A stretch of DNA of 64,000 nt, taken from Malania oleifera. Lineage: Eukaryota > Streptophyta > Magnoliopsida > Santalales > Ximeniaceae. Numbering within the stretch: the stretch's first letter is position 1; each line of letters opens with the position of its first letter. Shown piece by piece: positions 46,832-59,469 of this stretch. A program made the translations under genes and the position numbers. The stretch spans positions 3,596,001 to 3,660,000 of the forward strand of contig NC_080421.1 in assembly GCF_029873635.1 (NCBI RefSeq). The letters are read 5' to 3'. Below the pieces are notes generated by a model. It was not told the DNA's origin. It did no database searches and saw nothing but the letters and a program-made list of their open reading frames with translations.

Positions 46832-49800
46832 TTTAGTATCAGAGCAATAGGTTATAAGTTCTGTAGACTCTAAGAAATAATTTTACCAGAGCACAGGCAT
46901 AACCATGATGTGGGTAAGAACGGGTAAATTAGGATGTTTTTGTTTTGCCTATAAATTCGATTAAATTTTAAAAATAAGGTTATGATTTTAAAATAACTCT
47001 AGTCCTTTCCCTCAGAATGGACCCAAGGAACAACAACGTAAGTGTTGAAGGAAACGAGAATAATACGAGTACTTGTAATGGAGAAGACATCAATGCTACT
47101 ACAGTGTTGCGTGATGTGGCACAAGTCATGAAGGAATTTATGCGGAACTCCAATGATCGGAATGATCCACCAACCCTTGAAGGTTGTACGGTTGAACAGT
47201 TCAATTGAATGCGCCCTCCGACTTTTGAGGGAAAAGCTGATCCAATTGCTGCAGAAGATTGGATGCAAGTAATGAAAGAAATATTACGAGTCCTTCATTG
47301 TACGGATGAATAGAAGGTGCTATATGTTGCTTATAAAATGATTGGTGAGGCCAAACGCTGGTGGAACTCGAAAAAGTTACTCCTGGAGGAAGGACCAAAT
47401 CCAACCGTCCTTACGTGGGAGCGTTTTAAAGAAATATTCTTTGAACGATTTTTCCCCAAAACCACCAAAGATGCAAAGGCGAGGGAGTTTTTGGAGTTAA
47501 AACAGGGAAATATGAACGTACAACAATATGCAGTAAAATTCATTGAATTAGCCTGGTTTGCACCATATTTGGTTCCGGATGAATCAAAGAAGGCCCAAAA
47601 ATTTGAAGAAGGCTTGAATTCAAGGATTTATGAGATGGTAATAGTATTCGAGCTTGAAGACTTCTCCAAGTTGGTAAACAAAACAACGAAGGCAGAAGAA
47701 AGTCTACAAAGGAGTGCGGAGATATCTTAGCAGAGAAAGAGGCCCATGCCACAAGGGTTTCACTCTGGTAGAAATCAAGGACCTTGGAAAAGGAACAACA
47801 ACAACAACAACAACAATAACAACAGCAGCAGCAGCAATGTGGGGCGAGGGTAAACAGCGAGAAACCCAAACAATGCACAAGGCACCCCTTGTCCAAAATG
47901 CAACAAATTACATGGGGGAGAGTGTCGAGCCGGATTAGGGGTTTGTTATCAGTGCGGTAAACCTGGTCACATGCAACGAGAATGCCCACAAAACAACTAC
48001 AACCTAAATCAACAGAGAGGAGGCAACCAGACACCTCGAAGCAACAATCAACTAAACACCGCTCAGGCACGTGTTTATGCCCTCACTCTAGGAGATGCCG
48101 AAAATACTAGTGATGTGGTGACAGGTATTATTCTCATATTCTCCAAGAAAGCAGTAGTATTATTTGATTATGGAGCCACACACTCCTTTATATCTACAAC
48201 TTATATTAAAATATGTAGGGTAGAGACTTAGCCATTAGAAACTGAGTTATCTGTAGGTACACCAATGGGAACCTCGGTAGTATATAGAAAAATACTTAAA
48301 GACTACCCAATTTGTATTGAGGAAAGAATACTACCGGCTAACTTGGTAGTATTTAGCATGCACGTGTTTGAGGTAATTCTTGGGATGGACTGGCTAGCTT
48401 CTAATTATGCTAGTATAAATTGCTATAATAAGGAGGTGGTGTTTAGAACTCTTGGAGAGCAAGAATACAAGTTCAATGAAACTCGTGTATGCCCTTCACC
48501 ACAAATATTGTCTGCTATCTAGGCAAAGAGATTACTCTTGAATGGATGTCAAGGATACCTAGCATACGTAGTGGAGGCACTAAAGGAAGAATTGAAACTC
48601 AAGGATATCCCAATAGTAAGGGAATTCTCGGATGTATTCCATGAGGATTTACCTAGGCTACCTCCTAACCGCGAAATCAAGTTTTTCATAGACCTACTAC
48701 GAGGGACAACACCGATATCTAAAGCTTTATACAGAATGGCACCGGTAAAATTGAAAGAACTGAAGGAAGAATTACAAGAGTTGTTGGACAAAGGATTCAT
48801 CAGACCCAGTGTGTCACCATGGGGAGCACCGGTACTATTTGTTAAAAAGAAAGATGGATCGATGAAAATGTGTATTGATTATCGGGAAATAAATAAAGTG
48901 ACCATTAAGAACAAGTACCCAATACCTCGCATAGATAACTTGTTTGATCAACTCCAAGGAACATAAGTCTTCTATAAAATTGACCTCCGATCAGGGTACC
49001 ATCAAGTGAAAATCAAATCAGAAGATGTTCCAAAGACTGCATTCCGAATGAGATATGGTCACTATGAATTCTTAGTTATGCCATTTGGACTAACCAATGC
49101 TCCTGCTGCCTTTATGGGCCTTATGAATAGGGTTTTTCGTGAATATCTAGATCAATTTGTGGTGGTATTCATTGATGATATTTTGATTTATTCAAAAAGC
49201 CCCAGGAACATGAGAACCATTTGAGGCTAGTACTAAAAGTACTAAGAGAAAAGAAACTCTATGCCAGACTTACGAAATGTGAGTTTTGGCTAGAAAGAGT
49301 TGCATTCTTAGGGCACGTGATATCTAAGGATGGTATTTCTATGAACCCAAGTAAAATAGAGGCAGTAGTAGATTGGGCGAGACCAAAGAATGTTCATGAG
49401 ATTAGGAGTTTCTTAGGTTTGGCAGGATATTATCGTCGATTTGTGGAAGGGTATTTAAAATATCTAGTCCTCTAACGAGATTGACAAGAAAGAATGTGAA
49501 GTATGAATGGACTGATGAATGTGAGCAAAGCTTTCAAGAATTAAAGCGACGACTCATCACTGCCCCGGTGCTGACAATCCATCAGGAGAAGATGGTTTTG
49601 TATCTACAGTGATGCATCTCGGAAAGGGCTCGGGTGTGTATTAATGCAATAGGGGAAGGTCATTGCATATGCTTTCGACAACTCAAGGAGTACGAGAAGA
49701 ATTATCCTACACATGATTTGGAACTAGCAGCTGTGGTATTCACACTAAAGATTTGGAGACACTATCTCTATGGTGAAAGGTGTGAGATTTTCATAGACCA

Positions 49801-51586
49801 TAAAAGTCTCAAATACTTCTTCACACAAAAAGAATTAAACATGAGACAAAGAAGATGGTTAGAATTAATCAAAGATTATGATTGCGCCATCAACTATCAC
49901 CCGGGAAAAGCTAACGTGGTAGCAGATGCATTAAGTTGAAAGTCAATGAATGCGTCAGTCTTGGCAATGGTGACCCAACATCAAATTATGATGGACCTAG
50001 AAAGATTTGGTGTGGAAATAGTGGAAGGAAATCATCAAGCTCTCATTGCTAATCTGGTAATCCAACAGACCTTATTGGAAAAGATTAAGGTTGCGTAGAT
50101 GGAAGATGCAGAGCTAGTGAAGATTATAGGTAAGGTATAGAGTGGATTGAAGGGAGACTTTAACATCTCTGACGATGGAGTTTTGAGATTCCAAACTAGA
50201 TTGTGTGTGCCCAATGACAAAGATATCAAAAGAACAATCTTGGAAAAAGCTCATCAATCTATTTATACAGTGCATCCGGGAAGCACGAAGATGTATAGGG
50301 ACTTGAGAGAGTCTTTTTGGTGGAATAACATGATCAGGGAGATTGCACAATTTGTGGAACAGTGTCTTACCTATCAGCAAGTAAAGGCTGAGCACCAGAG
50401 ACCAGTAAGACCACTACAACCATTCCACATTCCTGAATGGAAATGGGAGCACATCTCCATGGATTGTGTAATTGGGCTACCTCCAGCACTCCATGGACAA
50501 AACACCATCTGGGAGGTTGTTGATCATCTAACGAAGACCGCTCACTTTATTCCAATCAAAGTTAACTACTCTATGACCAAACTTGCAGAGTTATATGTTC
50601 AAGAGATAGTTAGACTACATGGCGTGCTCGTGTCTATCGTATCAGATCGAGATCCACGATTCACATCATAATTCTGGAAGAGTTTGCAAAGAGCCTTGGG
50701 ATCACAACTTACTTTTAGCACAACATTTCATCCTCAAACTGATGGACAGTCGGAGAGAACCATTCAAATATTGGAGAATATGCTGAGAGCTTGTGTACTG
50801 GATTTCAAAGGAAGTTGGATTCAGTATTTATCGTTAGTTGAGTTCGCCTATAACAACAGTTATCAGTCCAGCATAAAGATGGCACCGTATGAAGCGTTAT
50901 ATGGTCGAAAATGTCGATCCCCATTATATTAGGATGAGGTTGGTGAACGATGAATTTTAGGTCCCAAGATTATACAACAGACCTCTAAGAAGATTAAGCA
51001 CATTCGGGAAAAAATAAAAATCGCTCAAAGTCGGCAAAGGAGCTATGCGAATACCTGACGGCGTGAGTTGGAGTTTGAAGTGGGGGATAATATATTTTTA
51101 AAAGTCACTCCAATGAAAAGAATCATGAGGTTTGGGAAGAAGGGCAAACTAAGCCCTAGGTATAGCCATTCGAGGTATTGGAGAAGATTGGTCCAGTCGC
51201 TTACAGAATTGCCTTACCGCCTGCACTATCGAGAATTCATGATGTATTCCACGTCTCAATGTTAAAGAAGTATGTTCCAGACCCTTCTCATGTGATAAGT
51301 TACGAGTTGTTAGAAGTTAGTGACACTCTATCATATGAAGAAGTACTAATCCAGATTTTAAATAAGAAGGATCAAGAGTTGCGCACAAAGAAGATTTCAC
51401 TGGTAAAAGTGCTCTGGCACAACCATGATATTGAGGAAGCATCATGGGAACTAGAAGCAGAAATACGCCAGAAATACCCACATCTTTTCGACGATAGCAG
51501 GATCGGATAAAAGCACAACATTATACAAGGTACTCATTTAAATCTTTGTAAATTTTGAGGATGAAATTTTTATAAGGAGGGGAGGA

Positions 51587-53911
51587 TGTAATAACCAAAG
51601 AAAAAAAAAAGAATAATAATAATAGTCATTTAGTTAGTGTCAAAATAAAAGTGTTTCTCTATTAGGATCATTGATTCCATGCTTGATGCTTAAGAAAGAT
51701 CTTGTCTAAGCGAGTGCTTAGAGACCATTGTGGCTCAATCGTTCCTTGGAGGTCGGCTTTGTCAAAATGAAATTTCATAAGATAAAACAGAGTAGACACT
51801 GTTTATATATGTAAATAAGTACATAAAATAATGTTTTGAATGACATAATTTGTAGAAATATATGATAAAATAATAATAATATAAGTATCATATGCGGGGC
51901 ACACAAGACTGTATGGGGCCCACATGAGTCCCGGAGCCGTGTGGAGGTCTACGCGAGTCTCGAAACTGTGTAGGACTCATAAAATCGTATGAAGATTATT
52001 GGAGTTATGTAGGATCCATTTGGGTCTCAAAGTTGTATGGGGCTCACAAGACCATGTGGGGCCTACGTGAGTTTTCAAAATTTAAATTTAATTCTTGTTC
52101 AAAAATAAATAAATATTAAAAATAGTTTAAAAGTAATAACAATGATAATAATGATTAAGAAAAATAATAAAATAATTAATTAACTAATTAATTAACTAAT
52201 TAATTAATTAATTATGTAAGTGATTAATTAAAAATTTATTTAATGGGAATGGTGGCAAGCACTCCCACATGGTCTCCATCCCCATCACATATTCAACCTA
52301 TACCTTGTCCATCCCTTGCTCATTTTTTAATTTTTTAAAATTATAATTTCACTCATCTCCCCACACTTTTATAAATTTCATTTCTCCCCAAAATTTTCTG
52401 ATAAATAGGAAACTCTCAACCTTCATTTTTCACAACAATTTTTTCAAGGAAGAGAATGATTAGTGAGTGAAAGAATTTGTGGTGGAGAGAAAATTTTTGA
52501 GTAAATTCTCACTCAACCACTCTTTCCGATCTCATTTCTTAGAGATATTTATTATCTTCGTGGCACAAGGTAAAAGAAGAAGGTAAGTAAATTTTGATTA
52601 TGTTAATTTTTTTTATTTAAAATTCATACCTGAGTTTATTTTATAAGTAAATTTCAATCATGTTAATTAGTTTTACAAAATTTCCAAAAGTTTATTTTTA
52701 CGCATATTTAATTATACTAGTTTTATCTTTAATATACTTGTATCCATTTTTGGGTTAAGAAATATTCTAATCCCCTCGGGTAAATTTTCAGCATTTCTTT
52801 TTATTCAAAAATAAAATTATATATATTTTTAATACAAAAATTGTGTGGCATGAGTTTATTTTTACGTTACATTTTTTTTTTTTATGAAAATATGAGTAAA
52901 TATGAGATTTTCACGATATTATTTTAAATTGCATAAATTATAATAAGATGATTTTAAAACCCCTTATGATAATGAAAGTTCAAAGTTACAGATGTTCGGT
53001 ACCGCAGCTTAAAGTTTAAACGGATTAGAGTGCACCCACACTATTTACAGAGTGATTATTTATGTTAGTGGATTTCTCCTGAGTGCATACCTGGTTCCGG
53101 ACCAGGATTTAATAAGAAAAATCTCATTTAAAGTTTACGTACGTTGATTTAGTTTGGTCGGCCAGTCAGTTAAGTTCAATCTTCGGACCGCACAACCTAG
53201 TCATGGGGATAAACATGACTTATGACAAACAAGCCTAAGGGTGATTTTTATAATATATGTTTATACATATTTAATTACGTGTACAAAGTTACTGATGATT
53301 TGAAGGAAAAGTGTAAGTTTACATAAAAATAATCATTCTGGTGCTTAAATGACGATCTAAGGAAAAAGTATAAGGAAAAGTATATGCATGTTTATCATTA
53401 AATATTTTTATAGTTTTAAAGTTAAAGGTTTAATTTAACAGTTATAATATATGATTATAAAATTTTACTGTTATAATTGATGGTAAAAGTTTTATGTAAT
53501 AATTCTTAAATTTATATTTATTCTAGAAGTAGTTTTGAAGTTATAGTATTAAATATTATTTTATAAAATTAAAAAAAAAAAGTTTATTTTGGCCACACAC
53601 TAATAATAATCTTATTTACTTATTGAGCATCATCTCACTCCAATCATATTTTTATTTTAGATAACTCTGAAGGGCATGTCGAAAATCAGGCTTAGCAAAC
53701 ATGCGGGTAGGGATAGAAAAATAAAGATTGATTAAAAATATTATTATGATGTCAGATATTTATGCTTGTGTAATTTTTTTTCTTTTGAAATAAATGATTG
53801 TAATATGGATAATTAGCGTTATGGTTTAATAATAATTGAGTTTATTTACTTACGCTGTAAATCAATGGTAAAAAGTAAATATCCCAGACCCTTCGGGGTT
53901 GGGATATTACA
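51587..53911 (+). repeat. 3' LTR of the Gypsy element
   Basis: 2325 bp, collinear with the 5' LTR over its whole length. Begins TGTAATAACCAAAG and ends TTGGGATATTACA. Confidence 0.92.
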
Positions 53912-53916
53912 AATAT

Positions 53917-55766
53917 AGTCAAAACAAAATAATAAAATATAATATGCAAATTATAATAAAGTACATAACTATGAGAATGATTTTATTGCAAGAAAATATT
54001 TATTATATAGGTTAATAAAATAATAGCATGTAATAATTACATATTTAAAATGTTATTATTTCATATTAAATTAATTGAATAAATTTTTCATACTATAATA
54101 ACATAATTGATAAATTACACTCATTTTCGATTCCTATGTTTATATATATATATTTATATACCAAATATGATGATAAAATTTCAATTTCGAATCCTTACCA
54201 AACCAAGCAAGATAATACGATTTCGATTTTAATTTTGAATCCTTACCAAATCAAACATGAGAGAAAAATCTTGTTTTTGATTCCAGTAAACTCCAATTTC
54301 AATTCCAATTCCAATTCCAATTCCAACTGTGAGCCAAATACTATCTTACACAAAACATTCGTCTTCTCGCATTTTAATGCTTATTCCTATTCATTCATGC
54401 TCCCACCCTTCAATTCTCCCCTCCCCAATGAAAATGCTTTAATTTAGGGTTGCCTTTCGTGGTGTACGTGTCATGTTTTGTGCTGTTTGGCTTGAGATGG
54501 ACGGGGGGAATATTGTAGTGCGTTCACACGGGCATTTAATATTTATGAACCTCATTAAGAGTATCCTAGAAAGTCAGCCAAACAAGTCCCATAATTAAAA
54601 ACACAAAGACCACATTTTCTCCAGTACATGCTGTGGCCCAAACAAGGCCACAATCTTTCCTCTAGTGCTGGTCAATTTGTAGTGGGGCAGTAATTCAGCT
54701 TAGATATTGCAAAATCAATGTTTGGTACATAGGGTTAGGGCAAGCCAAAATGTTAAACCTGCACCGCATGAATTTGTTTGATTGCACCCAGAGACATTTG
54801 ACCCATTTTATGTTTTTTCTTTTATAGTATTTTTTTTAAACGATATTGTCCGAATTCTTTTAAGTACTTGACTAATCTACTGGGAACATGAATTCATCCC
54901 TCTACCATTATCTACTTAGGTGATATTATCTCGAATAAAAAAGTTGCGACTCTTAAAACTCGAACCCTTATCATTTAACACTTTCTTCTATATTTTTTTA
55001 TAAGCAAGGAATGAGACTTTTGATTTTTGTGAGACTTAAAACTCCAATCGATCGAAAAATAGAGATGAATCTTATAGTTTCAAATAAAAATCATGAAACA
55101 ACTACTCTAGATAATTCTATAAATATATTCTATTCTTTTAATATATTTGCAATACAAATAGCAAAATACTCTAAATATTCTCGAATAGTGATGACTCTAA
55201 ATAGTTTTCTCTAAGATTTCGCACTCGAATTTCATTAAAATGAGGTGAGAAAATCAAGGTAAAAAAAAAAAAAAAAAAACCCCCATTATATGTGATATGA
55301 GAGTTATCTTTATGGTTGAATTTTAATTTACAATTTTGATAGTTGCATTTCAGTAATAAGGATATTATTGAAAACAAGTGTCCTTCTATTGGTGGTTTTT
55401 TTTTTTTTTTTCCCCATCAAAGTGTATCATATATTATTCATACATGCCATGAGGAATTTCAATAAAAAAAATTTGGATACAATGTGTTAGCACTTAACAG
55501 AAAAAATAAGAACATTAATTTAAAAAAAAAATTAATCTAAAATTTTGGATAGAACGTGCTAGCACTTAATAGAAAAAATAATATAATTTGTTGGAGAAAG
55601 GAAGTTCAAGACCACTTAGATGAGAATAATATACAAGATTTATGATATATAATATTGCATTTCTGTACACATATTTTCTATGACCAAGATTCATATTTTT
55701 TTTCTAAAATGTTTTATTCAAATAAAAAAAAAATTATAAACTTAATACATTATAAGTCTTTTCTTT

Positions 55767-55806
<40 letters not shown>

Positions 55807-55992
55807 GGGGTTTTTGGTTTTTTCATACAGAAAAGCCAGCCAGCATCTGTTTCAATATACGGTTGAACCAGTTGGGCTCAACTGGCCGACTTTATCTTCT
55901 TAGTCAAAACCCTGCACAACCACCTCCCGCCTTTCTTCCCTCTGCGCATCTGCAGTCTCGCCTCCAACCCTCTTCAGCCCCACAGTACATAA

Positions 55993-55998
<6 letters not shown>
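53917..55998. other. Intergenic, upstream of gene 3
   Basis: About 2 kb, AT-rich, with A and T runs and a (TA)n tract at 55769-55802. A CAATTTCAATTCCAATTCC run lies near 54300. The last few hundred bases, which become GC-richer, should hold the promoter of the gene starting at 56056. No specific TATA box can be called with confidence. Confidence 0.5.

Positions 55999-56055
<57 letters not shown>
55999..56055. repeat. (AG)n microsatellite directly before the ATG
   Basis: A run of AG dinucleotides with one interruption ends just before the ATG at 56056. It would form the purine-rich end of the 5' leader. Confidence 0.85.
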
Positions 56056-56056
<1 letters not shown>

Positions 56057-56379
56057 TGGAAAGGCTTATGTGTTCTTCTTCAATCTCCTACAAAATCCAT
56101 CTAAAACCCAGACCGTTTCTCCCCCGGTTCGGCCGAATTGACACCCCGAAACTCGGTTTCTCTTCATCAGCTCGCGCCGATTCGAGGTGGGTCAACTCGA
56201 TTTCGTCCAAACACGAAGACCCATCTCCCGGCTCTTCCTATTCTTCGACGCCCATTCCGAAATCGTACGATGTACTTTCTCTTGAACCGTCTTCTCCTGT
56301 CCTCGATTCGCCGGAAAAGGTTGTGGTTAATCCCGATTCTTTGAAACAGATCGCAGAAGGAGCCTCTGATAAGACAAAG
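56056..56379 (+). CDS. First exon of an unrecognised, probably plastid-targeted protein
   Basis: An open exon of 108 codons from ATG 56056 to a splice donor AAG|GTATTG at 56379/56380, ending in phase 0. The first 60 residues (MERLMCSSSISYKIHLKPRP and onward) are rich in Ser, Arg, Lys and Pro and almost free of acids, as in chloroplast transit peptides. Residues 61-108 become Ser/Pro-rich and acidic, ending EGASDKTK. No domain is visible, so I do not name a function. A splice acceptor CTCAG at the right edge (63959-63963) is followed by a phase-matching open stretch HVGKFGPWLLGH. Translation as a gene is supported by codon-like composition and clear GC rise, but other exons in between cannot be excluded. 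Confidence 0.7.
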
Positions 56380-57328
56380 GTATTGATTCTTGTGCAATTT
56401 CTGAGTAATTGTTTTATGATATCTAGAAGCTCAGTCAAGGGTTTCTTATTGTCTTAGTTGTGCTGAATTTATTTTGACTTCAATTGTTTCTGCTTCGGGA
56501 CTTTGTTTTGTTTTAGTTTTCTTCTGCATGGTAGCCAAAAAAAAGAATCAAAAGAAAAATCAGGAGAAGAATTGGAGACTCTTCTTAAACCCCATTTTGT
56601 GATATGAGATTCAAGTTCTATTTGTTTTCCCTATGTACTGCCACAAAGCTGCCACACTTCCATCATATAGTTTTTCATTTTATATAGAGCTTAATATTTA
56701 GAGGATACCTGACGAGAACTACTGATGGGCTATCAGCTTAGAGAATTCTAAGATTACAAGTAGTTTTTTTTTAGCTTATACAAGATAGGGTTTATAAGCA
56801 CATTATGGGTTTTCATCTTGGAAGTGTCAATTACTTGTTTTGAGTTTCATTTGTTCGGTATAAAAAAAATATTAGGGTTTGAATGTGGAGGCTATAAAAG
56901 TAATATTGGCGTTTTAGTGAATATATACAGCATGAATATTTTATATAATATTGTGAACCAGCTATTGAATCATGAAATATAGCCTAACAATTTGAAAGAA
57001 ATGTTTATTGGCCGTTCTATGGATAGAGAAACTTTGTTGCGGAGTACATCTTTTTGCTTGTTCACTTTCATCACTGGTGCTCTGTGAGTATATTTGGGAA
57101 TTAGGCTGCAATGAATTCTCTTCCAACATTTTGCATGAAGTAAGGCAAGCTTCTTCAAAAGTTGATGGTGTCAAATCCTTACTAACACTTCTAGTCCAAG
57201 TTATTCTATGTCTCTCTCCTCCAACTACCAGTGTCACCAAGAACAACTAACTCACCCCTTCATACATTACTTGGCCGTTATTGCGATTCTCCAAACCATC
57301 TTAACCTACCTTCTCTTTCCCTTATCTT
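56380..57328. other. Intron 1 of gene 3, left part
   Basis: No exon recognised. Short open frames on both strands overlap each other and lack domains. Confidence 0.4.
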
Positions 57329-57333
57329 CTATA

Positions 57334-59415
57334 TGTCACGCCCCAAACCTATTAGGGTCTAAGGTGCGATTTTTTATAAAAATTGCACATTACATAACTA
57401 ATAGAAATAGCGAAAATAAATAAAATCTCATAAACTTTTATATCAGAGTGTTAAATAACGGCATTACATGAGTATCTCCAACATAAAAATTAACATTCTT
57501 AAAAATTCCAAAACATAAAAGCATTTCTAACTGGTATTATACTAGTATATATTCTAAACTATTCTTTCTAATCTCTCCCACCTGCTTGTTATTCCTAATT
57601 CTCAATACGCTCCTCAAAACTGTCTATAAGGTAGGAGAATGAATTAGTGAGACGACGCTCAGTGAGTAAGAAAAATTATATCAATATGTAGCTATGATGA
57701 ACTTTACTGTACCTTAATTTTGTAACAGTTAACATTTAATACCATAGTTTCAAAACTGCATTTGTAAAACTGTAAATCATGTATAAATTTCTGCACAAAA
57801 TTATTTCCATTAAGCTATAGCTGTAACTTTTGTAACTGTATATTGTATACTATAAAACATCCCTTAGGCTATAACTGTAACCTGTGGGCTTTACCCCTAT
57901 GACAGGGTTGTGCGGTTCGAAGAATGGATTTAGCCGGTGGCTAACCAAACTAAGTCAAACTATAACTGTAAGAGAGATTTTCCCTATTAAGTCCTGGTCT
58001 GAAATCATGTGTGCACTCAGGAGAATTCACTGCTATGAAAACCACTCTGTAGAACAATGTTGGTGCATTCTCTGTAACTGTAAATTGTAAGTTACGGTAC
58101 CAAGCATTTGTAACTCTGTAATCTCTGAGCCATAAGGGTTTTAAAACATACTGATATATAAATCATGTAATAAAAATATCATCATTGCACATTGTTTCAT
58201 AAAACATGCAATGTACTTTAATAAAAATAGGCTTATACCACACGATTTTCGTATTGAAAACATTTATTCTCAATAGAACATCATAATGTTGTAAATTACC
58301 CGAGAGAATTAAAATATTTTTTAAAAACTTTCTAGTAAATCTTTAACCTATCACAAGATAAGCACAAATCCATGATTTAGAAAATGAATTATAATTTCGC
58401 TTTAAACCCCCTTAAAGGTCTTATTCTAAATTCGATTCTTTTTATACTTAGAACTTAGAGACAAAATTTGTATCCATACAACATCGTTTGGTCACTAAAT
58501 TTGATTTTTGAAATTAACTTTCAATTCTGCTAATTGAACTGGGCATCCCAGAATTTAGCACTTACTTTGAAAAATCAAAAAGCCATCTTATTATGCTTTA
58601 CAAATCACCAAATTAAATCCATATGTTCCTATATATGTTATATATGAGCCTACCAAATTTCGTGGTCAAATTCGAAGTAGAAGTTATAAAATAAATTCGG
58701 AACCTAAAGTCTGGTTGTGACTCTAACAGCATATTGACAGCATACCGACTGTAGTTTTGAAAAATCAAAAATCATATCAAATGACTTCAGAAAATTCCGA
58801 AATTTAATCCTTGAGAATATTGATATATTAACTAGCTGCCCACCAAATTTCAAATTTTTTGGGCGTAAGCTCGGCTCCAGAAAAATCCTCATCTTTTAGA
58901 CATTTAATATTCCGGTAAGGTTCAAAATATAAATCTTGAAAATTTTAAAGACCATACTAAGATACCTACAAAATTCATAAATTGAACAACTAAGATAATT
59001 CTTATACCATAATAAAAATCAAAGTATACCACCAAAATTTGATTTAGAAATATACCTTGATTTACCCCTTTTCGCTACAATTTCTCGGAACCAAAAATTC
59101 TAATCCTCAAAATTTTGGACTCTCTTTCTCCATCTCTTCCTCTGTTTCTCCCCCCCCTCTCTCTCCTTCTCACCCTCTTGCAATTCCTACGTGTAGCACC
59201 CCTCCCCCCTTTATATAAATGTGTTAAGGCACATTAATAAGGGGATAAAACACATTTGTGAGGGGATAAGACACATTAATGATAGGATAAGACACATTAG
59301 TGAGGGGATAAGGTACATTAATGATAGGATAAGACACATTAGTGAGGGGACAAGGGTAATGTGAGGGGACTTGTGTCACCCATTCTTCAACCAAGGGTAC
59401 ACATGTCTCCTTATC

Positions 59416-59453
<38 letters not shown>

Positions 59454-59464
59454 AGATCATTACA
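57334..59464 (-). mobile_element. Solo LTR D, Gypsy type
   Basis: 2131 bp from TGTCACGCCCC to GAGATCATTACA, flanked by a perfect 5-bp duplication CTATA (57329-57333, 59465-59469). Reverse orientation. On the minus strand its end GGTTTGGGGCGTGACA and the modules CACTGAGCGTCGTCTCAC and GAACCGCACAACCC recall the LTRs of the element at 44.5-53.9 kb, but overall it is a different family. Near its 5' end on that strand are ATTAGTGAGGGGATAAG-type tandem repeats (59222-59350) and a (TA)n tract (59419-59451). No internal region. Confidence 0.87.
59222..59350. repeat. Short tandem repeats inside LTR D
   Basis: About six copies of a roughly 20-bp unit of the type GGATAAGACACATTAGTGAG, alternating in two slightly different versions, so a 40-bp higher period is visible. 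Confidence 0.8.
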
Positions 59465-59469
59465 CTATA

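Larger units (their letters stand above)
44557..53911 (+). mobile_element. Full-length Gypsy LTR retrotransposon, decayed
   Basis: 5' LTR 44557-46831 and 3' LTR 51587-53911, flanked by a perfect 5-bp target duplication AATAT (44552-44556, 53912-53916). Primer-binding site TTAGTATCAGAGCAATAGG at about 46833 (initiator methionine tRNA type). Polypurine tract AAGGAGGGGAGGA just before the 3' LTR. Internal order is gag with a CCHC knuckle (about 47.0-48.0 kb), protease, reverse transcriptase with the FIDDILIYS box (about 48.6-49.5 kb), RNase H (about 49.6-49.9 kb), integrase (about 50.1-51.0 kb) and a chromodomain-like end (about 51.2-51.5 kb). That order is Ty3/Gypsy, and the long LTRs and C-terminal end suggest a Tekay/Del-like chromovirus. 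The coding part is broken in about a dozen places. A hand comparison of the first 260 bp of the LTRs gives about 8% difference, suggesting an age of a few million years. Confidence 0.93.

Noticed and set aside
47540-48070. 176-codon Cys-rich open frame on the minus strand
   Set aside because: Antisense to the gag region of the Gypsy element; the Cys run arises from a CAA/CAG-rich repeat on the other strand.
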